Source: Saccoglossus kowalevskii (lineage: Eukaryota > Hemichordata > Enteropneusta > Harrimaniidae). From it: 64,000 bases of DNA. The position numbers were made by a program, and so were the translations under genes. This document shows positions 1 to 12,200 of this stretch, one piece after another (positions within the stretch are counted from its first letter, which is position 1; each line of letters begins with the position of its first letter). The notes beneath the pieces were generated by a model, which was not told the DNA's origin, made no database searches, and was given only the letters and a program-made list of their open reading frames with translations. The stretch lies in assembly GCF_000003605.2 (NCBI RefSeq), contig NW_003151755.1, positions 81,587 to 145,586 of the forward strand, given 5' to 3'.

Positions 1-266
1 CTGATATGAATCTTCGAAAATTGGTGTACGTCAGTACACAATTCAAAAAGTGAAAATCATGAAAAAATTAACTTTAATTACACATTTCTTGCAGTTCATG
101 CAAATTCAGACCATCAAATACTTCACATAAAAGTTACAAGATCCCAATAAAGTTTTCTGAATGATATCAGTAAGAGTCAACTTTAGGACATTAGTATTTG
201 AAGTTCTTCGAGATTCTGATCCATTGCTGAATTACTAATTTATTTGTTCATTTATTGTCGCTGTAG

Positions 267-3200
267 AAGATGGACGCATTTCTCCACGAAGTGGATCAGG
301 TGATGATTCTGATGGACGTCAGAGATTCAAACAGCGTCAAATATCACCAAGTAGCAGCCAAGATGATACTGGTAAAAGTGACTCAGATCAGAGAGTTATC
401 CAACCATCGGGTGGATTGAAAGTCACGACACCGAGTGATATAATGCCAGAATCAGTGCCAATGAGGAAGAGTGATATTGTGCCAAAGAAGCTTGAGGAGT
501 TGAAAGTTGAAGAAAAACCTGAAAAAGGTGAGCGTGAAAGAAATGAGATCAAGAAAGTAGAACAAGTTGATGTCCACTCGGTGAAGGTTTCAGAGAAAGG
601 TGAACATGAAAGAAATGAGATCAAGAAAGTAGAACAAGTTGATGTCCACTCGGTGAAGGTTTCAGAGAAAGGTGAACATGAAAGAAATGAGATCAAGAAA
701 GTAGAACAAGTTGATGTCCACTCGGCTAAGGTTCCAGAGGAAGGTAAACACGAGATAAAGGACATCCTGAAAGAAGAACAAGTTGATGTCAGTTCAGTGA
801 AGGCTTCTGAACCAGATGTGTCTGAGAGGAAAGAACTGGCAAAGGAAATAAAGAAAGAAGTAGCAGTTGTACAAAAACCTGTGACAGAAACGGATGGTTT
901 AGAGAAAAGGAATGATAAGGAGGCCGGGGAAAAAGAACTAGAAAGGGTGATAAAAGCTGATAAAGCAAGGTCTCCAGAGATGCAGCCTGAGCAGAAGAAA
1001 GGAGCTATTGCAGAGGGAAAACAAACTAAAAAGTTAATAGAAAAACTTCAGGGAAAGAAAGCATCTACTGAGAAGAGGAAGGTCTTGGCTGAAAAGGTTG
1101 AAGAAAGTCAAAGAGTTTTGAAAGAAGTTCGTCAGAAGATGGGGAAACATTCTGGTACACAAGATGAGAAAAGTGTTCCAGTTGCACCAGCTAAGGTTGT
1201 GGCAGACGATGTTCCAAAGACAATTGAGGAAAGACCTAAGGAGTTTTCAAAAGTTAGAGAGCATCCTAAATCTGCAGAAACTGTGAAAATTGCAAAACAG
1301 GCTGAAAATGAAAGTAAAAGGGATGTGCCTTCACATGGAGTACCTGATAAACGAGCAGGCCTGATTAAATCTCCAAGAAGTACAGAGACAGATGTACCTA
1401 AAATTGCTAAACAGAGAGTTAGCAGAACAGAGAAAGAAGAGCAAAGAGTTACACCTGTTGCCAAAGAGGAACATCTAGACTCTAGTAAAGTAGACATCAA
1501 GAAAGATGAGAAAATTAAAGTCAGAGCTCAGCCAAAGAAATTATTATCTCCTGAAGCTAGAAAGAAGCCAATGGTTGGACGGGTTGATACTTCAAAGACA
1601 GCACAAAAACGAGAATTGACAACAAAGAGACCAGAATCATTGCCAGTTCGTGGAATGACCGATAAGAGAATTGTTGATCGTGGAACTTCCGATTCTGATA
1701 AGAGTGATAAGTCAGATCCAAAATCTCCTCGGAAGAGTGCTTCATCAAGTTCTCAACCTCTTAGACGACCTGTGTCTCCTGAGAAGAAATTGCGCCCCAA
1801 ACCAGAACCCTCAACCAAATCACCTTCACCAACATCTAAAGCTGATAGAACACCTTCCTCAAGATTAGGATTACGAAGAACTGACTCGCCTCTTAGTAGT
1901 ACAGATGATGAAACTTCATCACCAAGAAGAAAACCACGAAAACGACCAGAGATTCCCTCCGTCTTGAAAGAAGCAGAAACTCGACGAACATCGCCAGAGC
2001 CATGGCGACGAAGAACAACAGGATCTGATTCTTCAGACAGTGACAGCAGAAAAGTACGTTTGAGAGGTTCTGGATCAGACCGAGAAGAACGTATTAAAAG
2101 ATTTGGTAAGCAAACTCCCAAAATAAAAGAAGAATCTGCTGCTGCCAAAGCACCTTTAAGAACAAGATCCTCAGAACAGAAAAAAGGTACACCAAAAAGT
2201 GTTGAGGAATCGTCGAAACGGTCAGAAAAAAGAGAAACCACTGCAAGCCCTCTGAGAATAACTGAACCTAATGTTGAACCACCTAAAACCAGAGATATAT
2301 CAGTCAGAAAGTTGGTTCAACCTAGAAAAGGTGATCCATCAACTGTGAAGGAGATTCCATGCAGTGAAACAGTAAAACATTATACTAAGGAGGAAAAGAC
2401 TGAGCTACCCAAGAAAATCTTAGATAAGGTGGAAGCCACAAAGGTTCATGCTGCAGGTCAAGTTAAGAACACAGCAAAAGCAGAAGAACTAAAAATTACT
2501 GATTCAATCTCAAAGGCGGTTCCACGAATAGAAAAAACTGGAAAATCACCTGTGGAAAAAGTTGAAATGGCTGAGAGGTTTCAGAGACTTTCAAAATCAC
2601 CAAGTCTTGAAAGTGCACCCGACTCTGCCTTTCTGTCTGTTGAGAATAAGGTTACAGGATCTTCTTTGCGTAGGACTGCTTCATTCAAAACTAAAAAAGA
2701 GCTAGAGAAAGAGAGGGAAGCAGATGCTCGTAAAGAAGTTAACTCAAAACAATCTGCTTTGACAACAAAAGACACACAGCTCATAGAGATGATGAAGGAA
2801 CGTGCAAAGAAGATTCGTGAAGAAGAAGATGAGGAGATGTTTCAGGCAGCAGAAAGAGAACTCTTTTTAAAAAGCAATGCAAAAGACTCAGAAAATAAAC
2901 CAACTGCTGAAGAACTCATTGAGAAAAAGATTGAAAAACCACAAAAGTTGGACATATCAATGTGGGAAAAACAAAGTCCAGATGTATTAAAACCTAAGCG
3001 ATTTGTTCGTCCCAAATCGCATCGAGGAAAAACGGTGGACATTGGAGAAATTAGGAAAGCTGCTGAAGAATCTGCTCAGCAAGCAAGTCCATTTAAACAT
3101 GAGGGCACACCTACTTGCCCTGAACGACATGTGACTACCCCTGCTTATGTAGATGTACCTGCTACCAAACCACCAGTTCCCACCCCTTCATCCACTATAT

Positions 3201-3294
3201 CACAAGAAGTAGAGGCAGATAGACGTAAACCTTGTGATCAACATGAACTCAAAGAACCTGAAAAACAAGACCTTGATGCAACATCAGCAGAACG
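267..3294 (+). CDS. SVIL: SVIL visible exon 1: giant disordered exon
   Basis: This 3028-nt exon starts after an acceptor ending CTGTAG (frame enters with two bases of a split codon) and ends at donor GAACG|GTAAGA in phase 2. It codes for about 1009 residues, almost all charged and low in hydrophobics: Lys/Glu-rich stretches, Ser/Pro/Arg-rich stretches (about 1700-2100) and a 24-residue tandem repeat near its start. Around 2690-2980 the Glu/Lys/Arg-rich sequence ([30 protein letters not shown]) should form a helix or coiled coil. Vertebrate supervillin uses its disordered N-terminal half to bind myosin II and F-actin; I infer the same general role but see no specific binding motif I can prove. 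The antisense ORFs across it are shadows. Confidence 0.9.
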
Positions 3295-6200
3295 GTAAGA
3301 AATTAATTTCACTTACTTAAAAAAGAAATTGTTTTATTCCTTAATTACCAATATCAAAATTCTACATGAGCATTATTATTTAATTTTTGTTAAACTGGAA
3401 AAACTTAATTTATTTTTTTTCACATTTTCTATATATGATTTCCCGACACTATATTTCATTTTGTTGACTCAAGAGGGCAGTGTTCATTGTTATACTCTTC
3501 AACACAATGTATATTTTCGTGTATGTATGTTTGTTTCCTCTTCCTCCATATTTCATTTGCAACAATATCAAACCACTAAATTATTATTTTTATGTTTTTA
3601 GAAACATTTTTCTGAAAAATGTCCCAAAGCATTTATCCAATGTGTTAATTTACGGAAACATTCAAGTTTGAGAGGTTTTAATCGATTTTGAAATATATTA
3701 TTAAGATTACATTCAGGATTGGCTTTTTAGGACTTCAAAAATGTGGGAAAATAACATTATATTAACCCTTCGAGTGCCAGATGTTTTTGCTGCCCAATTT
3801 CAGTGCTAATAGTTTCACATTTTGTAAAATGTTCAGTAAATTTCATCACCATTTTTTATATTGCTTTTATATTTTAATCAAAAAAGTTGTTTGCAATGTT
3901 ATCAACATTTAGCATGGGGAGAACCAGACTACATTTTGTCGATGGTACCAAAAGTTGACAATGACACACAAAATCTTCGTAATATTAGTAGTATTCAAAT
4001 CCTTATTCATGTCAATGCACACTTGGATATTGTCATGTTTCAAGACAGTTCTTGATAACATATCATTTGGATCACAGATACCACACAACAAATTCACAGT
4101 TGTGAAGATGGAAGAAATGCTACAATTCTGTAATATCGCAACAATTTATGACATCACAGTTGTTTCCTTTACTTGTATAAAAAAAAATCAGTACAATTGC
4201 ATGATAGTTACAAGCTACAATCTGATAGTGTTCACTTTGTAAAGATGTTTCAATATTATCATTTTAATTTAGTGGTTTGATACCTGTAGTATGTACATTC
4301 TTTCCATTGCTTCCTCAGCTACAGTTCCCCGTTTCACCGAATCCCACATTTCCTGCTGTCGCCTGATGGGGGCGATGCACAGCATGATAAACTTAAGCAC
4401 CGCAGACAAAGCCAAAGGTAGTTTGCTTCCTATGCATGGTGTATTAAACTCAAAATATCCAAATAATTGTTTCATTCTCAAAACTAACCTTGTTCTTAAT
4501 TGTATTGAGTGAAAACTAATTCAATTTTTGCTAATTTCTTAATTCATGAATTTATCAGTAGAAACATCCTCTCATTTGTGACTTTTGTATTTCTGTTTTC
4601 CAAATGGTTTTGTCCATTTATTGAGTCTGTTTGTTTTAATTTGGTAATCTGAGGTAAGTATCTGCATATGGTCACTGCTACACCCTTCTTCTGACTTGTC
4701 TCCTGGAATCAGAGTTGTTTACCATATTTTTCTATAAATATGAACAACAGTACATTGACCAATACAAACTTTCTGGGAGATTGTTCTGAAACTGATAATT
4801 TGGTAACATTTGCCACAGTCACTCAACACTATTGATGAACTGTGCATTTGCTGAGCATTTCTTTAGAAAAAGCACTCTGTCTTTGTGTTAGCGCCCTCAT
4901 TGTTATAGCTCAGAGGGCTGTAGATTATACTTTGAACTATAGAGGGCGTTTTCTTGTCAATGGACTTTGTTTTGGTCAAGGTGTGCGGTACAATAACAGT
5001 GACATTGAAAAAGGTCATGAACTTTAAACTTTATTTATTAAAGTACTATGAATAGATTACAAGACCTATTGTCAGTTATGCTCGATCAACGAAGGCTGCC
5101 AACAACTATGTAATGACACAAACCGTGAGACATCCCAAGCAATGAGAGGGCAAGTCACGTAAGCGCCAATCTTTTTAGTTTTCACACAATTGAAAAGTAT
5201 TTAGAGAAATTTAAGAACGTATTTTTAAATGTAAACCTTTTCACTATGTCAGATTCTTTCTATAAAGATCATACAATAGATGATAGAATTTGTTCTTTAC
5301 CATTTCATTGACTGATCTTATCTTGTCAATTCCGGCATAGTGTTGACGCTTTTCTGCATTTTGCCTTGGCAAATTCATGTTTTGTCATTTCGTATTTGGT
5401 TTTGGTGAAAACAAGGTGGTGACAGAATTGTTAAAATATTAAATACAATCAGATCAGTTGTTTGTATTTGTACTGCTGTTGTTGAATCAATGACTGACCC
5501 ATCATGACCCTTTTTATACCAACTTTTGTCTCCCAACTTAAGTCATCACTTATGAATTATTGTAATTTTAGGAATATGGTACAATGTAACAGATCAAAGC
5601 AATGTAATCTTAATGTGGTTATTTTTTAATTTAATTAATAGATATTTCTGTAAAATCTTATTTTGGAAGTACTTTCTCCTGATACCGGTATTGAAAAAAA
5701 TATTTCAGTCCATGCGACTTGTTTGTTTGTAGCCTAAGATATATTTTAAAATATTCTGTTACATAGAAACCATACTATTGCAATCTGATCATTATCTGAC
5801 AATTTCATGGAGTGTTTCAAAACTTTTGTGTAGACATTTATTGCATTAAGTTAAATGGAATTGCAGTTTTTACTAATTTACAATCCCAAATTTTGATTTC
5901 AGTAAATTTGAGTCCAATCTAGGGCTAGACACTGGGGTAGTTTGATAACGAGGAAAAAGCAATTTAGAAAACTTACTAGTAAATTAATACTTGCCTTAAC
6001 TGACTGTATAGTAAATACATATGACTGGCACAGTCTGGGGAATTTATTTATTTCTTAAATTAAATAAAAATATCACGAAATGGAGGTGTTAATGCAAAAG
6101 CACCTGTAACTGCAAAATGAAGGTTTTGCGTTCACCCCTAATTTCGCAAAACAATTTTTTTTTCAAAGTTTTTTATCATTATAATTTAACTGAAAAAAAA

Positions 6201-9200
6201 ATCACCACAACTGGTCCTGTCTATAAATATATCAGCAACATACGTTCCGGACAAGTAAGCATATTTTTCGAGGCTGATTTGGATGTAGAAATTTGGCTTA
6301 CTGTCGCCTTCTGTATTATTTAAAGAAGAAGTTGTCAGTTCCTGCAATTGCACCTTGGACACTATTATTTATACATTCACATTAATCTAACTTTTGTAAT
6401 TTTATTCCTAACCAGTTTGTGAAATTTTTTATAAAATTATGCTCAACTTGAGGTGTCACTTTAATGTACAATCCTACTAGGAGTTTTTTTTTACATGTGT
6501 GCATATTTTAGCGCATACAACAGCGAGAATATTTTGTGTACAAATCTATTCATTTAAGTATTTATAACAGTACGTAAACTTTTTCGGTTGACTGTCCATG
6601 TTTTTTTTTCTGAAAAACAAAAGAAAAAGAAGAAAAAAAAACGTAAAATAAGGTGCTTAAAATTTCATTTTAGCAGCAGTCTCCATATACCACAATGAAA
6701 ACACATTTTCTTTGTAAAAAACCCACTGAAAAATTGTCAATTTTTTAATAATTCTAGACATCAAAAAGTATCCTGTAAAACACTATATATCTTCTTTTTT
6801 TCTCCAAATGTCATCAAGTAAAATTTTGACCCATATTTTTATTTCATTTTACGTTGTCCTTTTATATCAAATATGTAAAAAAAATTGAAAATGACCATAT
6901 TTTTACTTTTATGTATCATTCTACCTTAAACAAATTTGCCTCATTTTTTTCAGTGCATGCATTTTAAAAATGAATATGATAAATGTCGTTAACCTGTAGA
7001 ATGTTTTTTGTCATTGAAATTTTTTTTTTTCTGGAATGTGCCAAAAATAATTCTTCATGTCATTATGAAGGTACAGCTGTATAATACTGTGGAATACTTT
7101 ATTTTCGCTGGAATTAATTTTCGCTGAAAAAGCTTTTTGGGCGTTTTGCTTGAAATTTATTTTCACTGATTTTTGATGAGATTAATGTAAAATATAGGAA
7201 AAAATATATATTCGCTGGATTTTATTTTCACGGAATCATCCCTTCAGCGAAAATAGCGAAAATAAATTCCAAGCGAAAATAAAGTATTCTACAGTACATT
7301 GTATGCAAATTAGTTCTGCTTAAATGGTGAGATGATTACTGTGCACAGTTATTTTTCATCACTAAAATCTTTCACAAATTTGGGATTTTATGGAATTTGT
7401 TGAAGACATAATTTCGCAAAATGACATGAAAGTGTGTGTTGTACATAGGCGATTTTGACTGTCTCGTAACTCAGGAATATTAAAAATGGCTTACAGTACT
7501 TGGAACTTAGATGAGTGGGGGTAAGGCAGTAATTATATGATAGCAAATTAAAATAACAATGAAACTAAGGTATCACATTATAAAGTTAGAAATACAAACA
7601 CGCCCTTCTACTTTGTGTAGGATACACTTGTCTTCTAGATTATTCTGTATGCATGACAAGAGTGCTTTCTTTGTTGCTTTTGTTTGTCGCTACTGCTAAC
7701 AGCTTTGAAAAAGTTCTGTACGTGTTTTTAAAAAAAACAATTGTACTTAAATCTGACCTTTGAACTGTGGTGGTGTTTTCATTGCGAGCAGTATTTCTTA
7801 ACTCTAACTGCAGTGAGTTGCGTCTACATTTTGCTCTGTGTTTGTGCACCTGACTTAGACCATTATGTTCAGTGTACTGTTTTTATTTGAAGTGTGTGGT
7901 GCTGTCTTGACCTTGTTTGTATTCTGGATGTGGTACGTCTTTTTTTTTGAAGTTATTTTAACTATTCATTCATTGCTGTGGTCTCCATACTGTATTACTG
8001 CAGGTCTCTAATGATTTGGTTCTTTGTTTGTTTTAGGTTTAGGACACAGCCGGTAACGAAACCGGAGGTACTGGCTGCCAAACAGCTGACTTCAGTGGAT
8101 GGCGCAGAAAATGAAAATGAAAAAGACGAATTGTCACAGATGAGCGTCTCTGAGAAAAAAAAATTGTTTTTGCAAATGCAGAAGGAGCAGGCCGAATTGA
8201 AAGCCGCTGAAGCAAAACGTGGTAAACCAAAACGTTTTGCACGGAGGTTACGAAGTTCTGAAAGGTCACAGACCCAACCAGTGACACTGGAAGAAGTAAA
8301 AACTGCTGCAACATTGGCAGAAGAGGAGGAAGAGGCACGTGTGAGAGCAAAAATTGAGGAAGAAATCAGGAAAGCCAAAGAAGATGTGAAAGAAGAAGAT
8401 AAACTTTCTCAACTCAGTCTAGCTGAAAAAATGAATCTCTTTAAAAATATTGCCGAAACCCCTCCAGAAAAACCTCCCCCGAAACGAGTTTTGCCAACAC
8501 GTAAGAAAAAACGTCAAGGATCACGGTATAAAACGCAGCCTGTCACAATTGAGGAGTTGCAAAGTGCTAAAAAAATCTCACCACTTGCTATCAGCTTCAG
8601 CAAACCTCCCGACCCTGAGCTATTAGCGACTCTGCCCCTGTCAGACCAGATCGCACTTGTGTATGGAGACACTGGGGGCAGTACTGCAACCCCCGAACCA
8701 AGCGGTTCAACTAAACCAAAATCGGTTCTCAGGAGAAGCTCTGTTTCTAACATCGCTGAGAACAGAGGGATTCTTAAAGAATCGGACAAAAAAGAGGATG
8801 ATAAAGATAGACCACGCGGCATCCTTAAATCTGAAAAATCTGAAGAACGTGAAGATATTCACAAAGAAGTTCGAAGTATTTTAAAAAGTGAGAGACGAGA
8901 CTCTGACGATTCGTTACCTGAAAGGGTGAGGGGAATTCTGAAATCTGAAAGGCGAAGCTCTGGATCTGAGGAGGGAGAACGCAGTATCTTGAAGAAAACT
9001 GATTCCATCGAAAGTACATCAGATGAGGGCAGTCCAAGACGATCAGTCAAACCAGAAAAGGTCAGTATCCTCTACAAATTTGTCAATTCAGTGACAATTT
9101 AGCAAAATATTACAAATGGCCATCATGTACAAAATAAATTTTGCAGCCATTTTACTACTATTGTGAAATGTTACGCAAAATAGTAGTCATCACTAGATAT

Positions 9201-12200
9201 GTTTATTAGCATTCATATTATTTACAGAAATCTTCCAAACATCAATTATTGTCAGTTGGATTACAATTAAAATTTGTGAAAACTAATATTTAAATAATTT
9301 TCAGAGAATCTTGGTTGTGAGTAATCTATTTTAAAATCGTTGGTTTTGACATTTTTTTGAAAAAAATATTTGGCAATAATAACCAATTGTTATTAATAGC
9401 AAAAGAATTTTGTAGACAATGAGGACAATTGATTGTTATTTGCAGACAGGTTCTTTCAACTCTATATAGGTTCAATAATCTTTGATTGATTACGTTACAA
9501 CTACTGCTATGTACATTTTTTTGTCTTGAATTGTTGTCTGATGCCAGCTGAGTATGCTACTCTCTTGTATTTAGATCTGCTAGTCATGTTCTTGTTCTAA
9601 GTACATTTCAGTGGTAAATAATTCCGCTGTAATTCCCATGTAGGCCTGAGTTGAGTGAGTTGGTTTATAAGATTGGCAAAAATCTTTATGACAGATTAAA
9701 TTTCTGCTCTTGGTAGATTATGGTAAATTTATCTGTTTTGGGCTCTTGATATCCCTAATTTATGCGTAAAACAGGAAGTATGGTATTTGTTATCGACTTT
9801 AATTCTTGTTGATGCAATTCTACATAGTCAGACATCATGTAACGCTGCTGTTATTGATATGAACTCCCTAACTCGGCTACTGTTATAGATATGAACTCCC
9901 TACCTTATTGAAAATAGTTATGCACTAAACTTGCACAGTGAACAAGTAACTGACAACATTCCAACTCTTTTCAAAATATTGAATTTCAATAATTGTGTAT
10001 TTTGTACACATAAAATAAATATGTTGTCTTATCAGAGGGTTGTATTAATTTTTTTAAAAGCAAAAGCAATTTTTGTCGCCATTTACAAAATAATTACACA
10101 TTTGTCACTGTATTATTTGGAAAGATTTAATCATGATCATAAACCAATCAGAAATTAACAAAGAAATCATATAAAAGTTTTGAAAATATTTTGACGTGGG
10201 AGATAGAATGGCGTCCAAATTCACAACAGTAAATGGTTTGCAGTTGTTCTGGTGTCCAATCTTTTTACTGGTGCCGTAGTATTTGTCATTAACTGAATCT
10301 GTATGCCCAACAAAGACTTATTGTCAGTTTTAAATTTGTGACTTGATGGTCTGCAAACATAATTATCGCTAGATTTCACCCTTCAATACTCAATTCAGAA
10401 TTCAGCAACTTAGACAGTGTTGATTGTGTGCTCTGTATTACAATGACCGGTCAAATTGAAGTGGAATGGTGTGTAAACACGAAACTACGTGCCACTTATG
10501 GAATGTTGGCTGCAGCTGATTATTGTTCAGTTTCAGCTCGTATGTCACGTTGATTAAATCTTCCTATCTCAAGTTTATTACTTTTTTGTGTGTGCCTGAC
10601 TTTAACTGACATCGTTAGATTTTATCACCAGGACTTCTCACTTGAATGAATCATATAGCTTCCATCAAAATCACAATATTTTTGTATTCAGGAATCTTTG
10701 AAACCCTGCTTTTGTTGCATACCGGTACATGTATTAGTAGTGCATGAGTTGATTTGCGCTTAAACACAAATTTGCCAAAATTGGAATGCCATATTGTCAC
10801 AGAGTCCAACAAGACTACTAATGAACTTTCGTGAACTTCTTAGCCTTCGTAATTTTCTTGAGATGACTGACTTGAAGCCCTTTATTTTGTGGTTGTGCTC
10901 GGATGGGTATATTGTACTGTGGTATGCATGTGACTGCTCTCTGCTTCAGCTCTCACCAGGTGGAAATTGGCAAAATATAGTACCTCTTTCATTCATTAAA
11001 TTGTCAGCAAATTCTTTGAAGACACAGAGATGTTGTGGTTTGTTTGTTTGTTTGTGAGTAACTGAACTATAGGTACCAGTAACTGGTGGTCATTTTGGCT
11101 CGGCAAATAGCATGAATTCAGTGAGTGACCAGTTCTATGTGAATGCTATGGTGTGCTCATTGCATACTGATGAATAGTTTGAATGTATTCGATGAAAGAT
11201 TCAACTTCAAACATTGAGTAAACTTGCATATCATATTTCTCATCAAAAATGATCTATTATCAGAAATATCAATTATTAGTTCAGCCATTCGTGTTTATTA
11301 TTTGTTCATTATTGATTTTCACACCCTGATAAAATGTAAATAAATACCAAAACATCAGTTGAGCCCTGGCATTTTTAACAAGGCTGTTTTTGATGTGTTG
11401 AAAAAAATCAGTCAACAAACAAACAAACAAGCTTCTTTCTGATTGGTTCTACTGTTTAGGGTTGGGCAGCCAATCAAACACAATCTTGTAAGTCTCTTTG
11501 GCCTGATGCAAAATCCTAGGCTTTAATAATATACATTTCTGCGATTTGATGATTTTCCCAGACTCTCCAAATTCACAAAAAATGTGTTTGCGAAATTAAA
11601 GTCAACTTAAACCTGCATACTCTTTTTCATATTTTTCAGAAATTTTGAGCAATCAACAAGAAAAATAACATCTCTTTGATCCAAAATTAAAAAAGAAATT
11701 TTTGAAAAATACTTTTACATTTCCAAATGTCAACATTTTTGTGCAACAATATGAAATTCAAAGTCATTTACTGTAAACATGCAATTGTTTGCCCATCATT
11801 CCAAGTGAAAACAATATTCCAATAACTCCAGAACATGAATAAATTTTTCCATAATTTCAGATTGAAAGTCAATCCATTGTAATTCAATAGTGAAACCCAA
11901 TATACCGGTACCCATAAGTCTATCCAGTGAAAACCAATATACCCATAAGTCTATCTAGTGAAAACCAATATACCCATAAGTCTATCTAGTGAAAACCAAT
12001 ATACCCATAAGTCTATCTAGTGAAAACCAATATACCCATAAGTCTATCTAGTGAAAACCAATATACCCATAAGTCTATCTAGTGAAAACCAATATACCCA
12101 TCAGTCTATCTAGTGAAAACCAATATACCCATACGTCTATCTAGTGAAAACCAATATACCCATAAGTCTATCCAGTGAAAACCAGTATACCCATAAGTCT

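Larger units (their letters stand above)
3295..8036 (+). other. SVIL intron 1
   Basis: Starts GTAAGA and ends TTTTAG. It is AT-rich non-coding sequence with T and A runs. It holds a TA-flanked palindromic MITE at 7087-7294 and a dispersed repeat at 6745-6930 related to 47035-47290. It also holds AGAGGGC words at 4911 and 4941 that face a GCGCCCTC word at about 4890. No convincing SVIL exon is seen inside it. Confidence 0.8.

Noticed and set aside
388-765. 125-aa antisense ORF over the SVIL coding repeat
   Set aside because: It is the complement of the 72-bp coding repeat, has repeats of the same period and no independent coding signal.
1132-3042. Several 60-160 aa antisense or alternate-frame ORFs inside SVIL exon 1
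   Set aside because: They lie entirely within a well-supported long coding exon and result from its biased composition.
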